Source: Ignavibacteria bacterium UBA7675 (lineage in GTDB: Bacteria; Bacteroidota; Ignavibacteria; Kapaibacteriales; UB7675). From it: a stretch of 17,201 nt of DNA. Under the pieces are notes generated by a model. It did no database searches. It was not told the origin of the DNA and saw only the letters and a list, made by a program, of their open reading frames with translations. Position 1 is the stretch's first letter, and each line of letters starts with the position of its first letter. The stretch spans positions 37,893-55,093 of the forward strand of contig DLHF01000027.1 in assembly GCA_002483085.1 (NCBI GenBank). Direction: 5' to 3'. The translations under genes were made by a program, and so were the position numbers. Shown one piece after another: positions 6,883-15,239 of this stretch.

Positions 6883-9800
6883 ATGGGTTCCAAAGGCGTT
6901 AAACTTTTTAAAATCGCTACGCAGATCAATGTCGGTAAAGATACGATTGTGGAGTACCTACAGTCGAAAGGATACGATATTGAGAACAAGGCAACAGCCG
7001 TGCTCGACGACGAGATGCTCGACGTCGTTCTGGATAATTTCCAGAAGGAGCACAGTGCTGCGCTTAAGCAGCGTCAAAAAGTTGAAGAATTAAAAAAACA
7101 CAAACAGGCTGCAAAGGAAGAGGCACAGCCCACTGCTGTTGCTACCTCGCCTGCCCAGGAAGAACCTGTGGAAATGGCTCCTCCGGCACCTGCTGTTGTC
7201 GAACAGCCGGAAGTGCAGGCTCCACCCGTCGAAGAAGTTGCAGCTCCGGAACAGCTCCCTGGTTCTGATATTCCTGTCGGAACAGTGATCGCCTTGGATC
7301 ACCTGAGCAGCGGTCGAAAAAAACGCGAAGAGCCGGTACAGGAAGCACCTCAGGTTGAGGAAGTTGCCCCTGAACCGCCCCCTCCTGCTCCCATACCAGT
7401 GCAAGCTGTAAAAGAGCAAGCTCCAAAAGAAGAAGTCGTAGAAGTGCCAGAAGTTCCCGCGCCTGTTCAGCAACCAATTGTCGTTGCCGAGCAGCCACAA
7501 GAACCGCCTCCTGCTGAAGTTACTCCTGTTGTCGCTCCCCCGCAGCCTGCTGCTGAAGCAGTAGCTCCCCCCGTCGCCGAGCCGGTGAAGGTTGCTCCCG
7601 AGCCGGAACCGCAGGCACCGGAAGCGCCAGACGCATCGCAGGAACTCGACGACGATCACGAACACGATGCAGATGGCAAACGCCGCCGCAAAAAGAAAAA
7701 ATTTGGCGAAATTCAGTACCAAACAACTGGTTCGCCACAGCTCAAAGGCCTGACAATTCTCGGGAAAATTGAGCTTGTGCCCCGCTCGCGGAAAAACGAT
7801 AAAAAACAAGATCCAAAGCCTGAACCGCCGAGAGGCAAGCAAGAAAATCCGGGACAACAACGTTCCGCAGGTGGCCCCCCCCGACCCGGCCAGCCCCGTT
7901 CTGCGGGTGGCCCTGCTAAGCCCGGTGATCGCCCAGCACGCCCAGCAGGCAGCACGGGTACCGGCGGCAACAGTGCCGACAAAGCAAAAAAAGATTTGCG
8001 ACCAGCTACTCCTGGCCAACAACAACAGCAGCAGCAGACAGCAAGTGAAGCTGCCAAAAAACGCCGTAAAAAGGGCAAACGCGACAAAGTAAGCGAGGTC
8101 GAAGTCGACCGCGCGATACGACGCACACTGTCCGGAATGGACGATTCGTCAGTGGCTTCTCGTAGCAAAATGCGTCAAAAACGACGCCAAGAGCGCGAGG
8201 AAGAGCAACGCAAACAATTTGAGCTTCGCAGTGCCGAAGAGTTGATTCTGCATGTTACAGAGTTTATTACTGTTGGCGAGCTCGCCAATCTTCTCGGCGT
8301 GTCGGCCAACGATATTATCCTCAAGTGTATGCAGCTCAGCCTGATGGTATCCATCAATCAGCGCCTTGAGAAGGATACAATCGAGCTTATCGCCTCCGAC
8401 TTCGGTGTAGAAGTACAGTTTGAAGAAGAGTTTTCTACCGATGCCGTAGAAGACGAAGAGGACGCTGATGAGAATCTGCTTCCCCGCGCTCCCATTGTTA
8501 CGATCATGGGCCACGTCGACCACGGTAAAACATCGCTTCTGGATTATATCCGCGATACAAAAGTAGTAGCGGGCGAAGCAGGCGGTATTACGCAGCACAT
8601 CGGTGCATATAATGTCGATATCTCCAATGGTAAATCGATTACCTTCCTCGATACTCCGGGCCACCAGGCGTTTACAGCTATGCGTGCTCGCGGTGCCCAG
8701 GTAACGGATATTGTGGTACTGGTAGCGGCTGCCGACGACAGCGTTATGCCCCAGACAATAGAAGCAATCAGCCACGCCCGCGCAGCTAATGTGCCGATTA
8801 TCGTGGCAATTAATAAGATCGACAAGCCCGAAGCCAATCCCGACCGTGTAAAACAGCAGCTTACGGATCACGATATTCTCGTGGAAGATTGGGGCGGTAA
8901 ATACCAGTCGGTAGAGCTGTCGGCCAAGACAGGTCTCAATGTCGATCAACTGCTCGAAAAAATCATTATTGAAGCAGAACTGCTCGAACTGAAAGCCAAC
9001 CCTGAGAGACTGGCACGCGCTACCGTTGTCGAATCTAAAATCGACAAAGGCAAGGGTGCTGTGGGTACGATTATTGTGCAAAAAGGTACTCTCCGCGTAG
9101 GCGATCCATTCATTTGCGGTACGATCTCCGGTCGTGTCCGCGCTATGCTGGATGTTCGTGGCCATCGCGTAGAAGAAGCTGGTCCTTCTACTCCTGTGCA
9201 GATACTCGGTTTTGACGGAGTCCCGCAGGCTGGCGATCACTTCATCGTGATGAAAAGCGAAAGCGAAGCCAAGGACTTAGCGAACAAGCGCCAGCAGATT
9301 CGCCGCGAGCAAGAATTCAAGCAAATACGACACGTTACGCTCGACGATATTTCGAAAAACATTCAGTCTGGTGGTGTTCAGGATCTGCGTATTATCCTCA
9401 AAGCTGATACGAATGGTTCGGTAGAAGCTCTGGCCGATTCGCTGCTGAAGCTTTCGACCGAAGAGGTACGCATCCAGATTATCCACAGAGCAGTAGGCGG
9501 TATCTCCGAAGGCGATATTATGCTCGCCGCAGCATCAGAAGCCATTGTGATTGGTTTCCACGTCCACCCCTCCCCGCAGGCCAAGCGCCTTGCCGAACAG
9601 GAAAGCGTGGACATCCGCTTGTACCGGATCATTTACGACTGTATCAACGAGATCAAACTGGCGCTCGAAGGCATGCTCCGTCCGGAACTCAAAGAAGAGG
9701 TATCGGGTATGGCAGAAGTGCGCCAAATCTTCAAAATCAGCCGACTTGGTACTATTGCCGGATGCTATATGCTCGAAGGCAAAATTCACAGAAATGACAA

Positions 9801-9993
9801 TGTGCGTGTCATCCGCGATGGCTTTGAGGTATTCACCGGCAGAATTCAGTCGCTGAAACGCCTTAAAGACGATGTTCGCGAAGTGGACGCCGGATTTGAA
9901 TGCGGTATTGCCCTGCAGAACTTCAACGACCTGCGAGAAGGCGACCTCATCGAAGCGGTAAAAATTCACGAAGTGAAGCGTACATTGCAATAA
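6883..9993 (+). CDS. infB: Translation initiation factor IF-2
   Basis: 1036 residues. This GTPase places initiator tRNA on the 30S subunit and promotes subunit joining. An N-terminal IF2N-like segment (VKLFKIATQINVGKDTIVEYL, from residue 5) is followed by a very Pro/Glu/Ala-rich linker (about 75-260), a basic KRRRKKKK patch (266-273), and a Gly/Pro/Arg-rich stretch. A second IF2N domain lies at about 450-515. The G domain shows G1 GHVDHGKT (543-550), G3 DTPGH (590-594), G4 NKID (644-647) and G5 SAKTG (680-684); all key residues are present. Domains II-IV continue to the end. It is longer than the E. coli protein (890 aa), mainly because of the linker. The frame extends upstream to 6805, but that part overlaps the intergenic hairpin; MGSKGVKLF is the natural start. 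The long linker is normal for FCB IF-2. Confidence 0.97.
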   Translation: MGSKGVKLFKIATQINVGKDTIVEYLQSKGYDIENKATAVLDDEMLDVVLDNFQKEHSAALKQRQKVEELKKHKQAAKEEAQPTAVATSPAQEEPVEMAPPAPAVVEQPEVQAPPVEEVAAPEQLPGSDIPVGTVIALDHLSSGRKKREEPVQEAPQVEEVAPEPPPPAPIPVQAVKEQAPKEEVVEVPEVPAPVQQPIVVAEQPQEPPPAEVTPVVAPPQPAAEAVAPPVAEPVKVAPEPEPQAPEAPDASQELDDDHEHDADGKRRRKKKKFGEIQYQTTGSPQLKGLTILGKIELVPRSRKNDKKQDPKPEPPRGKQENPGQQRSAGGPPRPGQPRSAGGPAKPGDRPARPAGSTGTGGNSADKAKKDLRPATPGQQQQQQQTASEAAKKRRKKGKRDKVSEVEVDRAIRRTLSGMDDSSVASRSKMRQKRRQEREEEQRKQFELRSAEELILHVTEFITVGELANLLGVSANDIILKCMQLSLMVSINQRLEKDTIELIASDFGVEVQFEEEFSTDAVEDEEDADENLLPRAPIVTIMGHVDHGKTSLLDYIRDTKVVAGEAGGITQHIGAYNVDISNGKSITFLDTPGHQAFTAMRARGAQVTDIVVLVAAADDSVMPQTIEAISHARAANVPIIVAINKIDKPEANPDRVKQQLTDHDILVEDWGGKYQSVELSAKTGLNVDQLLEKIIIEAELLELKANPERLARATVVESKIDKGKGAVGTIIVQKGTLRVGDPFICGTISGRVRAMLDVRGHRVEEAGPSTPVQILGFDGVPQAGDHFIVMKSESEAKDLANKRQQIRREQEFKQIRHVTLDDISKNIQSGGVQDLRIILKADTNGSVEALADSLLKLSTEEVRIQIIHRAVGGISEGDIMLAAASEAIVIGFHVHPSPQAKRLAEQESVDIRLYRIIYDCINEIKLALEGMLRPELKEEVSGMAEVRQIFKISRLGTIAGCYMLEGKIHRNDNVRVIRDGFEVFTGRIQSLKRLKDDVREVDAGFECGIALQNFNDLREGDLIEAVKIHEVKRTLQ

Positions 9994-10017
9994 GCTTTTC
10001 TCTCTATTAACAGCGTT

Positions 10018-10416
10018 ATGTCTATCAGAACCGAGCGCGTTGCAGGAGCCGTACAAAAGGCTCTCGCCCGCCCCCTGAGCAAGCTGGCATCGGAACTATC
10101 CGCTGGCCTTATCACGGTGACAAGTGTAAAGATGTCTCCCGATTTGCGCGTTGCTCGCGTGTACTTTAGCGTGTACGGTGGAAACATCCCGCCTGCAAAA
10201 GTGCTGACCCGCATCGAAGATCAGGCTCCGCACCTGCGCCATGAAGTAGCGACACAAATACAACTGCGCTATGCTCCTGAACTGCGTTTTTTCATAGACG
10301 ATACGCTCGATAATATGGAGCGTATCAGCTCGCTGCTGAAAAAAGTGCGCGAAGACTATCCCTCTCACAACGACGAGGAAACAGAGGATAGTGCACCGGA
10401 AGGCGATCTCCCATAA
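10018..10416 (+). CDS. rbfA: Ribosome-binding factor A
   Basis: 132 residues, the usual size. RbfA is a single KH-fold domain that binds immature 30S subunits and aids 16S 5' end maturation. The family core is visible: SIRTERVAGAVQKALA at the start, ITVTSVKMSPDLRVARVYFSVYG (32-54), and the LRYAPELRFFIDDTLD segment (83-98). An acidic tail (about 117-132) follows the fold. It starts 24 bases after infB and ends two bases before truB, so it is within the operon. No Shine-Dalgarno sequence; a pyrimidine stretch lies upstream. Confidence 0.95.
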   Translation: MSIRTERVAGAVQKALARPLSKLASELSAGLITVTSVKMSPDLRVARVYFSVYGGNIPPAKVLTRIEDQAPHLRHEVATQIQLRYAPELRFFIDDTLDNMERISSLLKKVREDYPSHNDEETEDSAPEGDLP

Positions 10417-10418
10417 TC

Positions 10419-11138
10419 ATGATGCTTACAAAAGAGACTGTAGAGAACTTTGGGCAGTGGCTGGCGGATATCCCCGAACACGGTGGCGTCGTGCTTATCG
10501 ACAAAGACAAAGACTGGACATCGTTTGATGCTGTGGCAAAGCTCCGGGGTATAACTCGCATCAAGAAAATCGGGCATGCTGGCACACTCGACCCCCTGGC
10601 AACAGGATTGCTGATTATTTGCCTTGGTAAACTGACAAAGTCCATACAGTCGTTTCAGGATCAGACAAAGGTGTATCGGGCGGTTATAAAGCTCGGTGCA
10701 ACCACTCGAACTGATGACGCAGAAGCAGAAGAAGAGCCTATAGGCGATTACTCGCACCTGAGCCGTGAAGACATCGAAACAGCCGTGCAGTCGTTTACAG
10801 GTGCTATTATGCAAGTGCCTCCGATGTTTTCAGCGATAAAAAAAGACGGTGTTCCGCTCTACAAAATGGCGCGCAAAGGCAAAGAAATCGAACGAGAGCC
10901 GCGAAGCGTGTTTATCGAATCAATTGACATTTCGGATTTTTCCCTTCCCTATCTTACCCTTGATGTTACCTGCTCCAAAGGTACGTATATCAGATCGCTG
11001 GCGCGCGACATCGGGGAGCGCCTGGGATGTGGAGGATATCTGGCAGACCTGAGGCGCACGGCAATAGGCATGTATAACGTCGACAATGCGCTTCGCATCG
11101 GCGATATTCCACAAACGCCCCGGCGAACGGCTGAATAA
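10419..11138 (+). CDS. truB: tRNA pseudouridine(55) synthase TruB
   Basis: 239 residues. It converts U55 in the T loop of tRNAs to pseudouridine. The catalytic Asp is Asp58 in GHAGTLDPLATGLL (52-65). The conserved Tyr is Tyr86 in TKVYRA, and the RSLARDIG segment is present near 192. The protein stops soon after the catalytic fold, so it is the short form without a full PUA-type C-terminal domain. The ATG at 10419 is followed directly by a second ATG at 10422; either may be used. It is nearly joined to rbfA (two-base gap), suggesting translational coupling. Confidence 0.95.
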   Translation: MMLTKETVENFGQWLADIPEHGGVVLIDKDKDWTSFDAVAKLRGITRIKKIGHAGTLDPLATGLLIICLGKLTKSIQSFQDQTKVYRAVIKLGATTRTDDAEAEEEPIGDYSHLSREDIETAVQSFTGAIMQVPPMFSAIKKDGVPLYKMARKGKEIEREPRSVFIESIDISDFSLPYLTLDVTCSKGTYIRSLARDIGERLGCGGYLADLRRTAIGMYNVDNALRIGDIPQTPRRTAE

Positions 11139-11163
11139 TAGCTGCATTATTTTCGGAACGGCA

Positions 11164-12132
11164 ATGATTGTCTATCACTCTTTCGACGACATTCCCTACG
11201 ACAAGAAGACTGTCCTTGCGATAGGTACCTTTGACGGCGTCCATCGGGGACATCAAACGATCCTTGAAAGACTGACTGCAAAAGCGTCGGAGATCGGCGC
11301 GCGTACCATGCTGATGACATTCGACCCACATCCGCAAATTGTTCTGCAAAAGCCAGATCGCGAACCCGTACAACTCCTCACAGCAATACAGGAACGATTG
11401 TTTCTCCTGCACAAAATGCGTATAGGCAATGTATTGGTTATGCCTTTTTCAAAAGAATTTGCCGCCATTGATGCAACTGTATTTATCCGCGATTACCTCG
11501 TGGGAAAAATTGGCCTGAGCCATATGCTGATCGGGCACGATCACATGTTTGGCAGAAATCGCTCCGGCAACGAGGAGATGCTCCAACAGCTAGGTAGCGA
11601 GCTTGATTTCACTGTAGAAAAAATGCCTCCTCTCTCGGCTGGCAGCGAGGTTATCAGCAGTACAAAAATCCGCAAAGCGCTGAAAAACGGCGAAATTGAC
11701 CAAGCAAACGATATGCTTGGCTATTCGTACATGGTGCAAGGCCGGGTAATACAGGGCGATGGACGCGGGCGAAAACTCGGCATCCCAACAGCAAATATCG
11801 AATCGCTGACGCCGCATAAACTGCTCCCCAGGCACGGTGTGTACCTCGTTTCCTCGCAGCTCGATGGCAAAACCGTGTACGGCATGGCCAATATCGGAAC
11901 TCGTCCAACGTTTACAGACGACATCCTTCCGACGCTTGAAGTCCACTTTCTGGACTGGGATAAAATGCTGTACGACAGGGAGATTGTTATTTCTTTCTTG
12001 AAATTTATCCGGGAAGAACGCAAATTTGCAGGTCTGGACCTTTTTATGTCGCAGATTTACGACGACAGAATCACCTGTCTGGAGTATATCGAGCGGCTAC
12101 AGGAACAGCAAAGCGGCTCAAAAGCGCAATAG
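11164..12132 (+). CDS. ribF: Bifunctional riboflavin kinase / FMN adenylyltransferase RibF
   Basis: 322 residues. It phosphorylates riboflavin to FMN and adenylates FMN to FAD. The N-terminal adenylyltransferase domain has the nucleotide-binding motif GTFDGVHRGH (21-30) and ISSTKIR (164-170). The C-terminal kinase domain (about 185-310) has GRGRKLGIPTAN (200-211), with the PTAN motif that binds nucleotide and metal, and YGMANIGTRPTF. The frame is open back to 11086 inside truB, but MIVYHSFDDIP is the sensible start. It follows truB by 25 bases. ribF sits between truB and rpsO in many bacteria, so the context is expected. No Shine-Dalgarno is visible. Confidence 0.95.
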   Translation: MIVYHSFDDIPYDKKTVLAIGTFDGVHRGHQTILERLTAKASEIGARTMLMTFDPHPQIVLQKPDREPVQLLTAIQERLFLLHKMRIGNVLVMPFSKEFAAIDATVFIRDYLVGKIGLSHMLIGHDHMFGRNRSGNEEMLQQLGSELDFTVEKMPPLSAGSEVISSTKIRKALKNGEIDQANDMLGYSYMVQGRVIQGDGRGRKLGIPTANIESLTPHKLLPRHGVYLVSSQLDGKTVYGMANIGTRPTFTDDILPTLEVHFLDWDKMLYDREIVISFLKFIREERKFAGLDLFMSQIYDDRITCLEYIERLQEQQSGSKAQ

Positions 12133-12133
12133 C

Positions 12134-12151
12134 AGCCTATGCACGGGCTGA
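12134..12151 (+). promoter_or_regulatory. Small hairpin in the rpsO leader
   Basis: cagcc (12134-12138) pairs with ggctg (12147-12151) around an 8-base loop, one base after the ribF stop. S15 represses its own translation through leader structures in several bacteria, so a role here is possible, but the structure is small and there is no direct match to a known S15 site. Confidence 0.25.
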
Positions 12152-12210
12152 CTGAACAGCAGAATCTGACATGTAGTATACATTCTCTTTTCAATTTCGG
12201 AGTAGTAGTA

Positions 12211-12477
12211 ATGGTCACATTAGAGCGCAAAGCGGAACTTATCAAGCAATTTGGCGGTTCCGCAACGAATTCCGGTAAATCGGAAGTGCAGATCGCGCTT
12301 TTAACAGAGCACATCAATGCTTTGTCGCAGCATCTTGAAAAAAACAAAAAAGACAACCACTCTCGCCGTGGCCTTCTGAAATTAGTAGGTAAACGCCGCA
12401 AACTGCTGGATTACCTCGCAAAATCAGAGATCAGCCGCTATCGCGAAGTGATCGCAGCATTATCGATCCGCAAGTAA
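12211..12477 (+). CDS. rpsO: 30S ribosomal protein S15
   Basis: 88 residues, the standard size (89 in E. coli). S15 binds the 16S central domain and is a primary assembly protein. The helical bundle shows the family residues TNSGKSEVQIALLTEHINALSQHL (from 19) and the rRNA-binding KDNHSRRGLLKLVGKRRKLLDYL segment (47-69). A ggag sequence lies 8 bases before the ATG at 12211, one of the few clear Shine-Dalgarno sites in the operon, and rules out the upstream ATG at 12139. It precedes pnp, as in many bacteria, and is followed by a strong terminator. Confidence 0.97.
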   Translation: MVTLERKAELIKQFGGSATNSGKSEVQIALLTEHINALSQHLEKNKKDNHSRRGLLKLVGKRRKLLDYLAKSEISRYREVIAALSIRK

Positions 12478-12485
12478 TAAGAGAG

Positions 12486-12515
12486 AACGGCGCGAATGAG
12501 GCGCCGTTTTCTTTT
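12486..12515 (+). terminator. Intrinsic terminator after rpsO
   Basis: A perfect 8-bp stem (aacggcgc with gcgccgtt) and 7-base loop, followed by ttctttt, lies 9 bases after the rpsO stop. It should reduce read-through into pnp and so implies that pnp has a promoter of its own or receives partial read-through. Confidence 0.85.
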
Positions 12516-12564
12516 CCAAGCCAGCTTTTCCGCACAATACACAACGGCGCTCTCACAGCCGCCG

Positions 12565-12595
12565 TTGCAGGCCGACAGACCAACCGACAACTTTG
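12565..12595 (+). promoter_or_regulatory. Candidate pnp promoter
   Basis: TTG (12565-12567), a 20-base spacer and caactttg (12588-12595) differ from TTG-N19/20-TAnnTTTG at one position of the -7 box. It would start pnp mRNA near 12602, with a leader of about 190 bases. An 8-bp inverted repeat (caacggcg/cgccgttg, 12542-12567) overlaps the TTG and could be an operator-like site. Confidence 0.4.
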
Positions 12596-12629
12596 CCGAT
12601 AGTTCAGAATGTCAGGATCATCCCAGACC

Positions 12630-12685
12630 GGGTAGTCGCAAACTTTAGTTTGCGCTTTGTTCGCAGACCAAAGCCTGCGCCTACC
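12630..12685. repeat. Compound REP-like double hairpin in the pnp leader
   Basis: An outer stem ggtag/ctacc (12631-12635 with 12681-12685), extended by cgca/tgcg, encloses two hairpins. The first is a perfect 7-bp stem, cgcaaac-ttta-gtttgcg (12637-12654). The second is cgcag/ctgcg (12662-12679), whose complement reads ggctttgg at the apex, so it looks like an inverted relative of the first. This is the form of paired REP (BIME-like) elements. In E. coli the pnp leader holds an RNase III-cut hairpin used for autoregulation; this element lies in the equivalent place. Confidence 0.6.
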
Positions 12686-12790
12686 ACTTGTGAGCTCTTC
12701 TCACGCCTGGCATTCCGGACACTATTGCACTTTACGGACATTCCAATGTCCCCGGAACTCTCTATTATTTTTCCATTAGAATACACGAGT

Positions 12791-15217
12791 ATGATGCATA
12801 CAGTATCAACAGTAATTAACGGGACCGAAATCAGTATCGAAACCGGTCGCTTTGCCAAGCTGGCCGACGGTGCGGTAATGGTACGATGTGGCGACACGAT
12901 GGTGCTTGTCACCGCAGTGGCCTCCCCCAACCCCTCGCCTTTAGATTTTTTACCTCTTACAGTAGAATACCGCGAAAAAACAGCGGCTGCAGGTAAAATT
13001 CCCGGCGGCTTTTTCAAACGCGAAGCCCGCCCCAGCGAAAAAGAAATTTTGTCGGCTCGCCTGATCGACCGCCCAATCCGCCCCATGTTTCCTAAAACAT
13101 GGCGCCGCGAGACACAGGTAATCGCAACAGTATTTTCCTACGACCAGCAGCACGAGAGCGATATTCTCGCTACGCTTGGCGCGTCCACAGCTCTGCTCCT
13201 TTCGACTATTCCCTTTGCTACTCCAATCGCCGCAATGCGAATCTGCCGGGTAAATGGTGAATTTATTGCCAACCCAACGCTGCCCCAGATCGAACAGGCC
13301 GATATTGAGCTGCTCGTAGCTGGTACCGAAGATTCTATCAACATGGTAGAAGGTGCAGCCAGCGAAATATCCGAAGACGAATTCGTAGAAGCACTGGCAT
13401 TTGCACAGGATAATATCCGCGCACTGATCAATCTGCAACGCGAACTCGCCGCACTTGTCGGTAAGGAAAAAATCGCCGTTGAAGAAAAAGTCATTCCGCA
13501 AGAAATCGTCGACTTTGTGGAAGCAAACGCCCGCGAACAGATACGCGAGCAAGCTCGTATGTTTGCAAGCAAAAGCGACCGCTCTGAGCGCCGCAAAGCA
13601 ATGAAAGAAGAGCTGCTCGCAAAAGCAGCCGAACAGTTTCCCGCCGAGCAACATCCCGATGTCAATGTAGCAGCTATTGTTTCTGAAACAATTAGCTCGA
13701 TTGACAAGCAGGAAATGCGCTCGATGATCCTCACAGAAGGCAAACGCCTCGACGGCAGAGCTACCGACGAAATTCGCCCAATTGATATCGAAGCAGGTCT
13801 CCTTCCCCGTACTCACGGCTCTGCCCTGTTTACTCGCGGCGAAACTCAGGCGCTTGCAAGCGTTACTCTTGGTACCAAGCTCGACGAGCAGCTTATCGAC
13901 GGCCTGCTGCCTACCTACACACGCACATTCCTGCTGCACTACAACTTCCCGCCCTACAGTACCAATGAAGTAAAACGTATCATGGGTACCAGCCGCCGCG
14001 AAATCGGCCACGGAAACCTCGCTGAACGCGCACTGATCGGTATGCGCCCCTCTTCCGACGAATTTCCGTACACGCTGCGCATCGTTTCCGACGTTCTTCA
14101 GTCCAATGGCTCTTCGTCGATGGCTACAGTCTGCTCCGGCAGCCTTGCTCTGTTCGATGCTGGTGTGCCGATGAAAAAAGCAGTCTCCGGTATCGCAATG
14201 GGTCTGATCAAAGAAGGCGACAAAGCAGCTATTCTGAGCGATATTCTCGGTGATGAGGACTTCTTGGGCGATATGGACTTCAAAGTGTGCGGTACTGGCG
14301 ACGGTATTACAGCATGCCAGATGGACATGAAAATCCAAGGGATTTCGCTCGATCTTATCCGCCAAGCGCTCGAACAAGCCCGCGTAGGACGCTTGCACAT
14401 CCTCGACAAAATGAACGAGGTGCTTTCTGCACCCCGCACCGACCTGTCCCAGTTTGCACCGCGCCTTACGACAATCTACATCCCTGTAGAGCTGATTGGC
14501 GCAGTCATCGGGCCTGGCGGCGAAACTATTCGCGGTATTGTGAAAGAGTCTGGTGCCGAAGTGAATATCGAAGACGATGGCAAAGTTGTCGTCGCTGCAA
14601 CATCGGAAGAATCAGCCCAGAAAGCTCTAGAGATGATTCGCGGCCTTACTCGCATGCCGAAAGAAGGCGAAGTATATACGGGCCGCGTCAAAGAAGTACG
14701 CGAAGGTTTAGGTGCAATCATCGAATTCCTGCCAAAAAAACAAGGCCTTCTCCATATCTCGCAAATTGCTCACGAGCGCGTCGAATTTGTCGGCGACCAC
14801 ATGAAGCAAGGCGATATGGTAGAAGTCAAACTGATCGAAGTTCAGTCCGATGGCAAATTCCGCCTCAGCCGCAAAGCTCTGCTAGAGGGCGGTAGCCCCG
14901 ATGGCGATAGCCGAGACAGAGGCCCGAGAGATCGCGGCGGTGATCGCGGTGGCTACAGAGATCGCGGCGGTGATCGCGGTGGCTACAGAGACCGTGGTGG
15001 TGATCGCGGTGGCGACAGAGACCGTGGTGGTGATCGCGGTGGCGATAGAGACCGTGGTGGCGACAGAGACCGTGGCGGTGACCGTGGTGGCGACAGAGAC
15101 CGTGGTGGCGACAGAGACCGTGGTGGTGATCGCGGTGGCGATAGAGACCGTGGTGGTGATCGCGGCGGTGATAACCGTGGACACAGAGATCGCGGACACG
15201 GCAGCGACTACGAATAA
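12791..15217 (+). CDS. pnp: Polyribonucleotide nucleotidyltransferase (PNPase) with Arg-Gly-Asp repeat tail
   Basis: 808 residues from the ATG at 12791; the usual size is near 700. PNPase degrades RNA 3' to 5' by phosphorolysis and is a trimer, often part of a degradosome. Domains: first RNase PH domain (about 5-210), helical domain (about 235-310), second RNase PH domain from LDGRATDEIRPIDIEAG, with acidic active-site residues Asp496 (GDMDF), Asp504 (GDGI) and Asp512 (QMDMK). KH follows with IGPGGETI (573-580), then S1 (about 620-700). After S1, residues 713-794 are nine tandem repeats (RDRGGDRGGY/D and RDRGGD), then a short Arg/His/Gly end; this tail is the unusual part. The frame is open to 12593, but MMHTVSTVINGTEISIETGR is the family start. 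No Shine-Dalgarno is evident. Confidence 0.96.
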   Translation: MMHTVSTVINGTEISIETGRFAKLADGAVMVRCGDTMVLVTAVASPNPSPLDFLPLTVEYREKTAAAGKIPGGFFKREARPSEKEILSARLIDRPIRPMFPKTWRRETQVIATVFSYDQQHESDILATLGASTALLLSTIPFATPIAAMRICRVNGEFIANPTLPQIEQADIELLVAGTEDSINMVEGAASEISEDEFVEALAFAQDNIRALINLQRELAALVGKEKIAVEEKVIPQEIVDFVEANAREQIREQARMFASKSDRSERRKAMKEELLAKAAEQFPAEQHPDVNVAAIVSETISSIDKQEMRSMILTEGKRLDGRATDEIRPIDIEAGLLPRTHGSALFTRGETQALASVTLGTKLDEQLIDGLLPTYTRTFLLHYNFPPYSTNEVKRIMGTSRREIGHGNLAERALIGMRPSSDEFPYTLRIVSDVLQSNGSSSMATVCSGSLALFDAGVPMKKAVSGIAMGLIKEGDKAAILSDILGDEDFLGDMDFKVCGTGDGITACQMDMKIQGISLDLIRQALEQARVGRLHILDKMNEVLSAPRTDLSQFAPRLTTIYIPVELIGAVIGPGGETIRGIVKESGAEVNIEDDGKVVVAATSEESAQKALEMIRGLTRMPKEGEVYTGRVKEVREGLGAIIEFLPKKQGLLHISQIAHERVEFVGDHMKQGDMVEVKLIEVQSDGKFRLSRKALLEGGSPDGDSRDRGPRDRGGDRGGYRDRGGDRGGYRDRGGDRGGDRDRGGDRGGDRDRGGDRDRGGDRGGDRDRGGDRDRGGDRGGDRDRGGDRGGDNRGHRDRGHGSDYE
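14927..15172 (+). repeat. Tandem repeat encoding the PNPase tail
   Basis: Seven 30-base units and two 18-base units in the order 30,30,30,30,18,30,18,30,30 fill exactly 246 bases. Each unit starts agaga(t/c)cg. All unit lengths are multiples of three, so the reading frame survives any gain or loss of units. The first two units are identical, and later ones differ mainly at synonymous third positions (gatcgc versus gaccgt), indicating both recent duplication and older drift. The two other forward and reverse frames are also open here as a by-product. Confidence 0.95.
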
Positions 15218-15239
15218 GCATTCGCCTGCACAAGAACAA

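Noticed and set aside
12950..14398. 482-codon minus-strand frame opposite pnp
   Set aside because: Antisense to conserved PNPase domains; Cys/Phe-rich composition typical of shadows.
14927..15172. CRISPR-like regular repeats
   Set aside because: The units are contiguous without unique spacers and encode the PNPase tail in frame.
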